Positions 38,283 through 47,843 of a stretch of DNA of 64,000 nucleotides are shown here, one piece after another. Under the pieces are notes generated by a model. The model was given only the letters and a program-made list of their open reading frames with translations. It ran no database searches and was not told the DNA's origin. The stretch is taken from positions 372,001-436,000 of the forward strand of contig NZ_CP050308.1 in NCBI RefSeq assembly GCF_014189535.1, given 5' to 3'. Source of the stretch: Rhizobium lusitanum (GTDB taxonomy: Bacteria > Pseudomonadota > Alphaproteobacteria > Rhizobiales > Rhizobiaceae). The position numbers and the translations under genes were made by a program. Each line of letters starts with the position of its first letter. The stretch's first letter is position 1.

Positions 38283-38310
38283 AAAAGACCGCCGGCGTGG
38301 TGTCCGGCGG
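38282..38310 (-). terminator. Intrinsic terminator of marR-emrA-emrB
   Basis: CCGCCGG (minus strand, 38310-38304) pairs with CCGGCGG (38295-38289); eight-base loop, then TCTTTTTT on the minus strand. About 40 bp after the emrB stop. The convergent glycosylase gene ends at 38282. Confidence 0.82.
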
Positions 38311-38348
38311 CCATGTAACCGCGCAGTGAAACTGGAAAGACTGCGCGG

Positions 38349-39893
38349 CTATTCCATTGCAACGCTGTGATCGACCACTGGCGGCGCGGCTGGCTTGCGC
38401 AGAAGAATCAGCAGCGGCATGGCGAAGATCGACATCAGCATCAGCAGCTTGAAATCGTCCATATAGGCGATAATCGTCGCCTGCGTGGTGATGATGCTGT
38501 CGAGCGAGGCGCGGCCGACGGCCGTCAATGGGCTGAGGCCCTGCGCCACCGTCGCATCAAAATAACGATTGAACGGCGTCACATAGGCGGCGATCGTCGA
38601 ATGGTTGACCTGGGTATTCTCGGTGATCAGCATGGAGACGACGGATATGCCGACGCTGGAGCCGATGTTGCGCGAGAGATTGTAGAGGCCGGTCCCCTCG
38701 CCGCGCATCTGTGCCGGGAGCGTCGCAAACGCGATCGTTGTCAGCGGCACAAAGAGGAAGCCAAGACCGGCGCCCTGCACGAAACCGACCGAGATCAACG
38801 TCCATTGCGAGACGTCGGGCGTCCAGCCGGTCATGTCGTACATCGCCCAGGCGGTCAGCGCGAGGCCGATAAAGAGCAGCCAGCGCGTATCGACCTTGCC
38901 GATCAGCCGCCCCACGAGGAACATGCAGAACATGGTGCCGAGGCCGCGTGGGCCCATGACGATGCCGGCGGTGACGACCGGATAGCCCATCAACGTCTGC
39001 AGATAGGGCGTCATCAGCGCCAGCGAGGCGAGATAGGTGACACCGACGATGAAGATGAACAGCATGCTCACCGCGAAGTTCTGATCTAGGAACAAGCGCG
39101 GGTTCACGAAGGATTTTTCCGCCGTGAACATATGCACCAGGAAGAGATAAAAGGCCGAGACGCAAACCAGCGCCTCGATGATGATCTCTCCGGAGTAGAA
39201 CCAGTCCAGCTGTTCGCCACGGTCGAGGAAAAGCTGCAAGGCTGCGATGCCGATCGACAGCATGCTGAAGCCGAATATGTCGAGCTTGGCGAGCGCATCG
39301 CGCGTGGTTTCGGTTACATAGACAACGATGCCGAAGAAGGCGAGCGCGCCGATCGGCACGTTGATGTAGAACACCCAGCGCCAGCTCATATTGTCCGTCA
39401 GCCAGCCGCCGATAACAGGCCCGAGCACAGGACCAACCATGACCGAGACGCCGAACAGAGCCATGGCCTTGCCGCGTTCCTCGACATTGTAGATATCAAG
39501 CAGAATGCCCTGCGACAGCGGCACGAGCGCTGCGCCGAACAGCCCCTGCAACAGGCGGAAGCCGACGATCTGGTTCAGAGATTGCGCCAGGCCGCAAAGC
39601 ACGGAGGCGACGACGAAGCCGGCGATCGCCACCAGCAGCACGCGCTTGCGGCCGAATTTGGCCGACAGGAAGCCGGATGGCGGCGTCATGATCGCGGCGG
39701 CGACGATGTAGGAGGTCAGCACCCAGTTGATCTGGTCGGCGCTGGCCGAAACGTCGCCCTGGATATGCGGGAGAGCGACGTTGGCGATGGTGGTGTCCAG
39801 CGCCTGCATGATGACCGCCAGAATGACGCAGGCGGTGATGGCGCCGCGATTGGCGATCGGGCCGGCAGTGGACGTGGCGGCAGCGTTACTCAT
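38349..39893 (-). CDS. emrB: DHA2-family multidrug efflux MFS permease, EmrB-like
   Basis: 514 residues, 14 predicted membrane helices. DHA2 motifs include VIMQALDTTIANVALPHIQG, SYIVAAAIMTPPSGFLSAKF-type helix 3 loop, GRKRVLLVAI and GVSVMVGPVLGPVIGG (motif C). Works with the EmrA adaptor across the periplasm with an outer-membrane channel. Start ATG 39893 (MSNAAATST) overlaps the emrA stop by 8 bp; an upstream in-frame start would lie inside emrA. Probably controlled by the MarR regulator encoded first in the operon. Confidence 0.93.
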   Translation of the reverse strand: MSNAAATSTAGPIANRGAITACVILAVIMQALDTTIANVALPHIQGDVSASADQINWVLTSYIVAAAIMTPPSGFLSAKFGRKRVLLVAIAGFVVASVLCGLAQSLNQIVGFRLLQGLFGAALVPLSQGILLDIYNVEERGKAMALFGVSVMVGPVLGPVIGGWLTDNMSWRWVFYINVPIGALAFFGIVVYVTETTRDALAKLDIFGFSMLSIGIAALQLFLDRGEQLDWFYSGEIIIEALVCVSAFYLFLVHMFTAEKSFVNPRLFLDQNFAVSMLFIFIVGVTYLASLALMTPYLQTLMGYPVVTAGIVMGPRGLGTMFCMFLVGRLIGKVDTRWLLFIGLALTAWAMYDMTGWTPDVSQWTLISVGFVQGAGLGFLFVPLTTIAFATLPAQMRGEGTGLYNLSRNIGSSVGISVVSMLITENTQVNHSTIAAYVTPFNRYFDATVAQGLSPLTAVGRASLDSIITTQATIIAYMDDFKLLMLMSIFAMPLLILLRKPAAPPVVDHSVAME

Positions 39894-41109
39894 GATCCTG
39901 ACCGTGGGATTGGCCCAACAGGCTGGCGATGGAGTCCGGCAGGCCGCGAGCATGGCCGGTATCGACACCGGCGACGACGCTCATGCCGACGCGCAGCGGT
40001 GGTTTGCCCTGCGTATCGTCGATGCTGATGATCATCGGGATGCGCTGCACGACCTTCACCCAGTTGCCCGTGGTATTCTGCGCCGGCAGCAGCGAGAAGC
40101 TCGCGCCCGAGGCCGGCGAGATGCTGGAGACGGTACCTTTCCAGGTGACGCCTGGATAGGCATCGACCGAGATCGTCACCTTCTGGCCAGTCTTCACATA
40201 GGTCAGTTCGGTTTCCTTCGGGCTGGCGTTGATCCACATATTGGTGGTGGAAACCAGCGAGAAGCCTTGCTGCGCGGCGGTCAGATAGGCGCCGACCTGC
40301 AGCGAGGGAACATTGGTGGTGATGCCGTCGAAGGGCGCACGCACGACCGTATCGTCGAGTTCGCGCTGCGCGTTGTCGACAGCGGCCTTGGCCTGCAGGT
40401 AAAGCGGGTTCTGCTCGACCGGCAGGTCGGCATTGGTGCCGAGTTGGGCAAGCGTGGTTGCCGCCTGTGCCTGGGCGACGGAGACCTTCTGCTGGGCCGC
40501 ATCGAGATTGTGCTTGGCCTGATCGTAGGCAGCCTTGGAGGCGACCGAGCTGTTGATCAGGTTCTGCTGGCGCTCGTATTCATTCTGGTAATAAGGAATA
40601 TCGGCCTGCGCCTGGGCGATCTCTGCGAGAGATTGCTTGTAGCTCGCCTGCAGGTTCAGGATCTGGTTGCGGGCATTGCCGAGTTGGGCCTGCGCGCCTT
40701 CCAGCGTAATGCGGAACGAATCGGGCTTCAGGCGGAAAAGCACCTGTCCCTTCTTCACCACTTCGTTTTCATGCACGTCGATCGAGATCACCGTGCCGGA
40801 AACATCGGTCGAAACGCCGACCATGTCGGCCTGGACATAGGCATTGTCGGTGGACATGATCTGCCCGCCGGTGACGTAATAATAGCCGCCGATAACCAGC
40901 GCGACTGGCAGCAGCGCGAAGAGAATCGGCCGCGTCGGGCTGCGGCGCTTGCGCGGTTTTTCAGGAGCTGCGGCCGGAACCGCCGCACCTGCCGCAGCCG
41001 GCGCGGGTGCAGGATTGGAGGACGGTGCCTCCGCAACTGCGGCTTGGTTCTGCTCGATTGCGGAATTTACGTTTGCGGGTACGCGAAGCGGAGAGGATGC
41101 GTCAGCCAT
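39886..41109 (-). CDS. emrA: HlyD/EmrA-type membrane fusion protein
   Basis: 407 residues: Ala/Pro-rich cytosolic N-terminus (to about residue 55), one membrane anchor (PILFALLPVALVIGGYYYV), then a lipoyl/barrel-sandwich half (STDNAYVQADMVGVSTDVSG), a coiled-coil hairpin rich in Ala and Gln, and beta-barrel domain (DTVVRAPFDGITT). Links the inner-membrane exporter EmrB to an outer-membrane channel. Start 41109 overlaps the marR stop by 8 bp (ATGGCTGA). Confidence 0.93.
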   Translation of the reverse strand: MADASSPLRVPANVNSAIEQNQAAVAEAPSSNPAPAPAAAGAAVPAAAPEKPRKRRSPTRPILFALLPVALVIGGYYYVTGGQIMSTDNAYVQADMVGVSTDVSGTVISIDVHENEVVKKGQVLFRLKPDSFRITLEGAQAQLGNARNQILNLQASYKQSLAEIAQAQADIPYYQNEYERQQNLINSSVASKAAYDQAKHNLDAAQQKVSVAQAQAATTLAQLGTNADLPVEQNPLYLQAKAAVDNAQRELDDTVVRAPFDGITTNVPSLQVGAYLTAAQQGFSLVSTTNMWINASPKETELTYVKTGQKVTISVDAYPGVTWKGTVSSISPASGASFSLLPAQNTTGNWVKVVQRIPMIISIDDTQGKPPLRVGMSVVAGVDTGHARGLPDSIASLLGQSHGQDHE

Positions 41110-41566
41110 GATTTGTCTCTTTGTCGCCCACCGTTGCACGGCAGGCCTGGACCAGGTTCGATTTCATAAGGGTAAGCAATTGATAAAGGCGCTCATGCTC
41201 TTCGAAAGGAACACCTTGGAGGGCCTCCCTGCGGGTCTGGTCGCCCAAACCACGCATGGTGTCGAGTAACGGCCGGGCTTCATCGCTCATATAGAGCATC
41301 CAGCTCCGACGATCGTTCGGATGCTGGCGACGTTCGACCAACCCGCGATCAGCCAGCTTGTCGAGGATCCGCACCAGCGTGATCGGCTCGATCTCCAACA
41401 TTTCGGCAAGACCTGCCTGATGGATGCCCTCGTTGTTCGAGAGATAGGCGAGTGTCTGCCATTGCGAGCGCGTCAGTCCCAAATCCTTCGCACGCTGCTC
41501 GAACCGCTTCCGTAGAAGCCGGGCAACGTCATGGAGGAGAAAGCCGAGGGTCGGTGATGTGTGCAT
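41102..41566 (-). CDS. MarR family transcriptional regulator
   Basis: 154 residues: winged helix (LTRSQWQTLAYLSNNEGIHQ, AGLAEMLEIEPITLVRILDK, wing ERRQHPNDRRSWMLYM). First gene of marR-emrA-emrB with 8-bp overlaps, a common layout for drug-inducible efflux. ATAAG-type half-sites just upstream suggest autorepression. Ligand unknown; phenolic or planar compounds are usual. Confidence 0.92.
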   Translation of the reverse strand: MHTSPTLGFLLHDVARLLRKRFEQRAKDLGLTRSQWQTLAYLSNNEGIHQAGLAEMLEIEPITLVRILDKLADRGLVERRQHPNDRRSWMLYMSDEARPLLDTMRGLGDQTRREALQGVPFEEHERLYQLLTLMKSNLVQACRATVGDKETNHG

Positions 41567-41587
41567 GATATGAGAAGCCTGCTATTC

Positions 41588-41622
41588 ATAAGCAACCTTA
41601 TAATGCCGTGACGTATAATAAG
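41588..41622. promoter_or_regulatory. Candidate MarR operator, three ATAAG half-sites
   Basis: ATAAG (41588-41592), CTTAT (41597-41601) and ATAAG (41618-41622). The first two form an inverted repeat with a four-base spacer. The last two form a longer one, CTTATaAT ... ATaATAAG, with one mismatched pair. All lie 22-56 bp upstream of marR. Half-sites are seen; binding inferred. Confidence 0.5.
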
Positions 41623-41761
41623 TGGGCGCCCGATTCAAGAGGTTGAGGCGCGATCATCGGCGGATTGTCAAAAATGTCGCAGGGGGTGTCGCAAAGATGT
41701 CGCAGTCACAGGGGGGATATGAGGCAACGCGCGACCGAGGATTTAAAAGTCAAAAATGGGA

Positions 41762-41796
41762 TATCAACCCGCAGGCTCCGAGCCTGCGGGTTGATA
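41762..41796. repeat. 35-bp near-perfect palindrome
   Basis: TATCAACCCGCAGGCTC (41762-41778) and its reverse complement (41780-41796) surround a single C. As RNA it would form a long hairpin with a small loop. It lies 29 bp after the DUF883 stop on the minus strand, where it is followed by TCCCATTTTTG, so it may be that gene's terminator. It could alternatively be an intergenic palindromic element. Confidence 0.65.
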
Positions 41797-41824
41797 GACT
41801 CAACATCTAAAGGATCTTGTGGGC

Positions 41825-42106
41825 TTAGCGGCGGCTGAGCAGCCCTAGGAGGTAACCAATGCCGGCAGCAGCAGCAACCATGAAGATTGGCTCCTGACGG
41901 ACCCTTTCACGCAGGTGCTCGGTTATTTCCTCAGCCTCTTCAGTAACGACCGACTTTGCACCCTGCCCGACTGCTGCCACACTATGGGAAAGTTTCGTTA
42001 AATCCTCCCGAAGCGCTGCGATCTGCACGGCGAGGTCATCGACGGCGGTTTCTGCGTGCGCCTGTGCTGAGGCTGATTGGGCGGAAGCGGATTTCGTCTC
42101 GGCCAT
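41825..42106 (-). CDS. DUF883 (ElaB/YqjD-type) protein
   Basis: 93 residues. An N-terminal amphipathic, Ala/Gln-rich helical region (DDLAVQIAALREDLTKLSHS), then a C-terminal membrane helix (IFMVAAAAGIGYLLGLLSRR). E. coli relatives are membrane-anchored and bind stationary-phase ribosomes. Two adjacent ATGs (42109, 42106); the second fits the AGGAG upstream better. An EcfG-type promoter is 30 bp upstream, so general stress induction is probable. Confidence 0.85.
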   Translation of the reverse strand: MAETKSASAQSASAQAHAETAVDDLAVQIAALREDLTKLSHSVAAVGQGAKSVVTEEAEEITEHLRERVRQEPIFMVAAAAGIGYLLGLLSRR

Positions 42107-42136
42107 CATTGGCTCCTTTTGTTTACCTTGTCATTC

Positions 42137-42161
42137 AACGTCAATCCTGGGTAAAGGTTCC
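42137..42161 (-). promoter_or_regulatory. Putative EcfG (RpoE2) promoter of the DUF883 gene
   Basis: Minus strand GGAAC (42161-42157), 18 bases, TT (42138-42137), with CG before the TT: a full match to the rhizobial GGAAC-N18-19-TT general stress promoter. Distance to the start codon leaves a leader of about 20 nt. Confidence 0.7.
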
Positions 42162-42288
42162 GGAGCTTCCGTGCTTGGCCCGGTTGATTTCCTCGGTAGC
42201 TCTTCAATTCCGTTTCGGATTGCTCTAAGGAACTCCGATTGCTTCGCCCGCGGGTGAAGATGGTATTGATGACGAGGTTTGCCTTCCG

Positions 42289-44181
42289 ATGTTCGATGTG
42301 TTGAGAAAACTGGCCAAGACCTGGGTTGCCAAGGGTTTGTTGCTTCTCCTGGCTGCTGCCTTCAGCGTATGGGGGATCGAGCGTTCGCTCATTGGAGGCG
42401 GCAGTAGCAATGCCGTTGTGACCGTCGGCGATCAGAAGATCGATACCAACGAGTTCCGCCTTGCCTATCGCCGCCAGATCCAGGCCATCAGCCAGCAGCT
42501 GCGCATGCAGGTCACACCTGAGCAGGCGCGCGCATTTGGCATCGCGCAGCAAACCGTCGCGCAGCTTGTCGCCGGCGCCTCGCTCGATCAGCTCGCCAGC
42601 GATATGAACCTCGGTCTGTCGCAGGATCGCCTCGCCCAGCTCATCGGCGATGATCCGGCCTTCAAGGCGCTGAACGGCACCTTCGATCGGCAGAAATTCG
42701 AGAGCCTGCTGCGTAACAGCAGCATCAATCCCGACGACTACATCAAGGAGCGCAGCAAGGTCGCGGTCCGCAGCCAGATCGTGGAAGCTGTCTCCAACGG
42801 CTTTACCGCCCCGAAGACGCTGGTCGATGCCGTCAAGCAATATCACGCCGAAAGCCGCAGCATCGATTATCTGCTGTTGACCAACGCCAATATCGATCCG
42901 ATCAAGGCTCCGGCCGAAGATGTGCTGTCGAAATGGTTCGATGGGGTCAAGTCGAAGTACCGCGCGCCCGAATACCGCAAGATCGCCTATGTGAAGCTGC
43001 AGGCCGAGGATGTTGCCGATCCGGCAAGCGTGACCGATGACGCCGTTCGCGCCGAATTCGAGAAGCGCAAGGATAGCTTCACGACGCCGGCGACCCGCAC
43101 GATCGAACAGCTGACCTTCGCCAACAAGGATCTCGCAAATGCGGCCTTGGATGCGCTGAAGACCGGAACGACATTCGACCAGCTCGTCACCGACCAGGGC
43201 AAGAAGCCGGCCGACGTGCTGCTCGGCACCTTCACCAAGGACCAGGTTCCGGATCAGACACTCTCCCAGGCCGCTTTTGCCGTGACCAAGGAAGGCGGCA
43301 CGACGCCTGTCGTCGACGGTTCCTTCGGCCCGGTGATCCTGCGCGTGACCAACGTCAAGGACGAGACCGCGAAGAACTTCGACGACGTCAAGGAAGATGT
43401 CCGCAAGCAGATCGCGCTCAACAATGCCTCAAGTGAAATCACCAGCATCCATGACAAGTTCGAGGACCTGCGCGGCTCCGGCGTGTCGTTGCCGGAAGCG
43501 GCTCAGCAACTGAGCCTGAAGGCGATAACGGTTGATTCGGTCGATGCGAGCGGGCTCGATCAGAACGGCAACGAGATCAAGGATCTGCCCGCCAGACAGC
43601 AATTGCTCGGCGAAGCCTTCAAGGCGGACCAGGGCAGCAATTCCGCGCCCTTGACTGTCGGTAACGATGGTTACGTCTGGTACGATGTCCTGGGTATCAC
43701 ACCGGACCGCGATCGCCCGCTTTCCGAAGTGCATGAAAAGGCTGTAGTCGACTGGACTGCCGCGCAGCAGAAGATTGCGCTCGCCGCCAAGGCCGTCGAG
43801 CTGAAGCAGGAAGCTCAGAAGGGCAAGTCGCTTGCCGATATCGCCACGCCGCTCGGCATCGCCGTCGAGAGCAAGGCTGACGTTACGCGCACGACGGACG
43901 ATCCGGTTCTTGGCCGTGCTAGTGTCGCTGCCGCCTTCTCCGGCCCGGTAGACACGGCTGCCAATGCTATCGGCGCCGACGACACGACGCAGATCCTGCT
44001 GAAGGTCACCGACGTCAACAACAATCCGACGACAGATGCGTTGAGCAACGAAGATCAGCAGGCGGCCCAGATTGCCAATGCCGCCGGCGACGACATTCTC
44101 GACCAGATCGTTGCTGACCTGCAATCCAAATACACCGTCACGGTCAACCAGAACCTCGCCGAACAGGCGATGTCCCGCTAG
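42289..44181 (+). CDS. ppiD: PpiD-like periplasmic peptidyl-prolyl isomerase/chaperone
   Basis: 630 residues: an N-terminal signal anchor (TWVAKGLLLLLAAAFSVWGI), a SurA_N-like helical chaperone segment, and a parvulin-like domain at about 240-360 (TRTIEQLTFANKDLANAALD, VDGSFGPVILRVTNV). Membrane-tethered folding factor for exported proteins. It starts 25 bp upstream of trpD, the usual alphaproteobacterial neighbour. Start ATG 42289; the frame is clean. Parvulin active residues are only partly conserved, as often in PpiD. Confidence 0.92.
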   Translation: MFDVLRKLAKTWVAKGLLLLLAAAFSVWGIERSLIGGGSSNAVVTVGDQKIDTNEFRLAYRRQIQAISQQLRMQVTPEQARAFGIAQQTVAQLVAGASLDQLASDMNLGLSQDRLAQLIGDDPAFKALNGTFDRQKFESLLRNSSINPDDYIKERSKVAVRSQIVEAVSNGFTAPKTLVDAVKQYHAESRSIDYLLLTNANIDPIKAPAEDVLSKWFDGVKSKYRAPEYRKIAYVKLQAEDVADPASVTDDAVRAEFEKRKDSFTTPATRTIEQLTFANKDLANAALDALKTGTTFDQLVTDQGKKPADVLLGTFTKDQVPDQTLSQAAFAVTKEGGTTPVVDGSFGPVILRVTNVKDETAKNFDDVKEDVRKQIALNNASSEITSIHDKFEDLRGSGVSLPEAAQQLSLKAITVDSVDASGLDQNGNEIKDLPARQQLLGEAFKADQGSNSAPLTVGNDGYVWYDVLGITPDRDRPLSEVHEKAVVDWTAAQQKIALAAKAVELKQEAQKGKSLADIATPLGIAVESKADVTRTTDDPVLGRASVAAAFSGPVDTAANAIGADDTTQILLKVTDVNNNPTTDALSNEDQQAAQIANAAGDDILDQIVADLQSKYTVTVNQNLAEQAMSR

Positions 44182-44206
44182 GCCCGGTCGGGAGGATCGA
44201 TAGCCG

Positions 44207-45223
44207 ATGGCTGAATTGAAACCTTTTCTCGCCAAGGTCGCCAATGGCGAGGTGCTGACGCGGGACGAAGCCCGTCAGGCATTCGAGATCCTAATGTCGG
44301 GGGAAGCCACGCCCTCGCAGATCGGTGCGTTCTTGATGGCGCTGCGTGTGCGCGGCGAGACGGTCGACGAGATCGTCGGCGCGGTCACGACCATGCGTGC
44401 CAAGATGTTGCGTGTAGAAGCGCCGTCTGATGCGATCGATATCGTCGGCACCGGCGGCGATGGCTTCGGCACTTACAACATCTCGACGCTGGCGGCGTTC
44501 ATTGTTGCCGGCGCAGGTGTGCCGGTGGCAAAGCACGGTAACCGCGCTCAGAGCTCCAAGGCCGGCACGGCCGACACGCAGTCCGTGCTGGGCATCAAGC
44601 TCGACATCGGTCCAGAGACGATCGCCCGCTGCATTCGCGAGGCCGGCATCGGCTTCATGTTCGCACAATTGCATCATTCGTCGATGCGCCATGTCGGCCC
44701 CTCCAGGGTGGAGTTGGGCACGCGGACGATCTTCAACCTGTTGGGACCGTTGTCGAACCCCGCCGGCGCTCGTCGGCAGTTGCTCGGCGTCTTCGCGCCG
44801 GAGTGGGTCGTGCCGCTCGCCGAGGTGCTGAAGGACCTGAATGCCGAGAGCGTCTGGGTCGTGCACGGCAATGGCCTCGACGAAATCACCACGACCGGAA
44901 CCACCTCGGTCGCGGCGCTTGAAGGTGGCAAGATCCGTACCTTCGAACTGACGCCCGCCGATTTCGGCCTGGCGCATGCCGATCTGGCTGACCTCAAGGG
45001 CGGCGACGGCATTGCCAATGCGGCAGCGCTCCGTGGCGTGCTCAGCGGTGAAAAGAATGCCTATCGCGATATTTCTCTCGCGAATGCGGCAGCATCCCTG
45101 GTGATTGCCGGCAAGGCGGAAACGCTTCATGATGGCATGAAGCTCGCGGCCCAGTCGCTCGATAGTGGCGCGACTGCCGCTGCGCTGGAAAAGCTGATCG
45201 CCGTCTCCAACGCCGAAGAATAG
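44207..45223 (+). CDS. trpD: Anthranilate phosphoribosyltransferase
   Basis: Second step of tryptophan synthesis: anthranilate and PRPP to phosphoribosyl anthranilate. 338 residues, normal length. [14 protein letters not shown] binds PRPP, followed by [15 protein letters not shown] and the [14 protein letters not shown] segment. Part of the trpD-trpC-moaC-moeA run; trpC starts 12 bp later. Confidence 0.98.
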   Translation: MAELKPFLAKVANGEVLTRDEARQAFEILMSGEATPSQIGAFLMALRVRGETVDEIVGAVTTMRAKMLRVEAPSDAIDIVGTGGDGFGTYNISTLAAFIVAGAGVPVAKHGNRAQSSKAGTADTQSVLGIKLDIGPETIARCIREAGIGFMFAQLHHSSMRHVGPSRVELGTRTIFNLLGPLSNPAGARRQLLGVFAPEWVVPLAEVLKDLNAESVWVVHGNGLDEITTTGTTSVAALEGGKIRTFELTPADFGLAHADLADLKGGDGIANAAALRGVLSGEKNAYRDISLANAAASLVIAGKAETLHDGMKLAAQSLDSGATAAALEKLIAVSNAEE

Positions 45224-46051
<828 letters not shown>

Positions 46052-46052
46052 G

Positions 46053-46547
46053 ATGAGCACGGAAAAGACCGGCCTCACCCATATCGGCGCTTCCGGCGAG
46101 GCGCATATGGTCGATGTCGGCGACAAGGCTGAGACGATCCGCATCGCCACCGCCGAAGGCCATGTGACGATGAAGCCGGAAACGCTGGCGCTCATTCGCG
46201 AAGGCAACGCCAAGAAGGGCGACGTTATCGGCACCGCGAGGCTTGCCGGCATCATGGCCGCCAAGCAGACTGCCAATCTCATCCCGCTCTGCCATCCGCT
46301 GATGCTGACCAAAGTCACGGTCGATATCACTGAGGATGCCGCCCTGCCCGGCTTGCGCGTCACCGCCACCGCAAAGCTCACCGGCCGCACCGGTGTCGAG
46401 ATGGAAGCGCTGACGGCGGTCTCCGTCGCCTGCCTGACCATCTACGATATGGCCAAGGCTGCCGACCGGACGATGGAGATCGGCGGCATTAGACTATTGG
46501 AGAAATCCGGCGGCAAATCCGGTGATTTCCGTCACCCGGAGGCCTGA
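46053..46547 (+). CDS. moaC: Cyclic pyranopterin monophosphate synthase
   Basis: Converts 3',8-cyclo-7,8-dihydro-GTP to cyclic pyranopterin monophosphate in molybdenum cofactor synthesis. 164 residues. Conserved [15 protein letters not shown] near the N-terminus, [12 protein letters not shown] and [13 protein letters not shown]. Set between trpC and moeA, forming a mixed trp-moa operon. Confidence 0.98.
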   Translation: MSTEKTGLTHIGASGEAHMVDVGDKAETIRIATAEGHVTMKPETLALIREGNAKKGDVIGTARLAGIMAAKQTANLIPLCHPLMLTKVTVDITEDAALPGLRVTATAKLTGRTGVEMEALTAVSVACLTIYDMAKAADRTMEIGGIRLLEKSGGKSGDFRHPEA

Positions 46548-46550
46548 CAC

Positions 46551-47777
46551 ATGAGCCTTTTGCCCGTAGCGGATGCCCAGGAGCGTCTGCTGAACAGCGC
46601 GACGCCGCTCCATCGTATCGAAAGCATTACGCTCGACTTGGCCGATGGCCGGGTTCTCGCCAAGGATCTAGCGGCGCGCCTGACCCAGCCGCCCTTCGAC
46701 GCCTCGGCGATGGATGGCTACGCGCTGCGTTTTGACGATGCCCCCGAACCGGGAGCGGAGTTAACCGTGATCGGTACTTCAGCCGCGGGCCACGCTTTCG
46801 AGGGTACGGTCGGCAGGGGCGAAACAGCGCGTATCTTCACCGGCGCGCCGGTTCCGTCTGGTGCCGATACGGTGCTGTTGCAGGAGGACGCGGAACGGCT
46901 GGAGGGGAGCCGAATCCGCACCACCTATTCCTTGCGCAACGGACAGCATATTCGTCCACGTGGCCAGGACTTTGCCGAGGGTGAGGTCGTGCTTCCGGCA
47001 GGCACGGTGATGGATTTTTCGCGGCTGACGGTGGCTGCTGCCATGAACCATCCGGCGCTCGAGGTTTACCGCCGCCCCCTGGTGGCGATCCTTGCGACTG
47101 GCGATGAGCTGGTGACGCCTGGCAGCGAGCCTGGCCCCTCGCAGATTATCGCGTCAAACACCTTCGGCATCGCGGCGCTTGCCCGCAGTGCCGGCGCCCA
47201 TGTACTCGATCTCGGGATCGTCCCCGACGATGAGGCGGAAATCACCGCCGCGATCGGTCGGGCGCAGGTGGCGAAAGCGGATGTCATCGTCACACTCGGC
47301 GGAGCCTCCGTCGGCGATCACGATCTGGTGCAGGCGACCCTGATTGCGGCCGGCATGCAGCTCGATTTCTGGCGAATCGCCATGCGTCCCGGCAAGCCGC
47401 TGATGGTCGGTAGCCTTGGTGAGACCCATGTGTTGGGGCTGCCTGGTAATCCGGTCTCCAGCCTCGTCTGCGGCCTGTTGTTCCTGGAGCCGTTGATCCG
47501 CAAGCTGGCGTCTCTACCGCCGGTGAAGCGTGACGCCACGGCCCGTGCTGCTGTAACCCTCAAAGCGAATGACCAACGCCAGGACTATGTCCGCGCCACG
47601 CTAACGAAATCCGCCGATGGCGACTGGCTCGCAGAGCCTTTTTCCAAGCAGGATTCCTCGATGATGAAGGTTTTTTCCCGCTCGGATTGCCTCATCATCC
47701 GCCCGCCGCATGTGCCTGAACTCACCGCCGGCGCTCCATGCCCGGTCCTGCTATTGCGCCCGGACCTGCTGGGCTAA
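46551..47777 (+). CDS. moeA: Molybdopterin molybdenumtransferase
   Basis: Inserts molybdate into adenylated molybdopterin. 408 residues: N-terminal domains with the PFDASAMDGYAL segment, the MoCF_biosynth domain (LVAILATGDEL, GASVGDHD) and GLPGNPVSSLV before the C-terminal domain. Starts 3 bp after moaC, ending the operon. The next gene, gnd, is convergent. Confidence 0.98.
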   Translation: MSLLPVADAQERLLNSATPLHRIESITLDLADGRVLAKDLAARLTQPPFDASAMDGYALRFDDAPEPGAELTVIGTSAAGHAFEGTVGRGETARIFTGAPVPSGADTVLLQEDAERLEGSRIRTTYSLRNGQHIRPRGQDFAEGEVVLPAGTVMDFSRLTVAAAMNHPALEVYRRPLVAILATGDELVTPGSEPGPSQIIASNTFGIAALARSAGAHVLDLGIVPDDEAEITAAIGRAQVAKADVIVTLGGASVGDHDLVQATLIAAGMQLDFWRIAMRPGKPLMVGSLGETHVLGLPGNPVSSLVCGLLFLEPLIRKLASLPPVKRDATARAAVTLKANDQRQDYVRATLTKSADGDWLAEPFSKQDSSMMKVFSRSDCLIIRPPHVPELTAGAPCPVLLLRPDLLG

Positions 47778-47782
47778 ACCGG

Positions 47783-47817
47783 ACACAAAAATGCCGGGCA
47801 GTTTGACCCGCCCGGCA
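47783..47817 (-). terminator. Intrinsic terminator of gnd
   Basis: On the minus strand TGCCGGGC (47817-47810) pairs with GCCCGGCA (47799-47792), followed by TTTTTG. Lies just past the gnd stop and could also serve moeA from the other side. Confidence 0.8.
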
Positions 47818-47843
47818 CGAATGTCATCAAAACCGTAAAGCGA

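Noticed and set aside
39727..41169. 480-codon plus-strand ORF opposite emrA
   Set aside because: Antisense to a well-supported operon; composition typical of a non-coding frame.
42106..42846. 246-codon minus-strand ORF extending over the ppiD start
   Set aside because: Antisense to ppiD and crossing the EcfG promoter of the DUF883 gene; no family.
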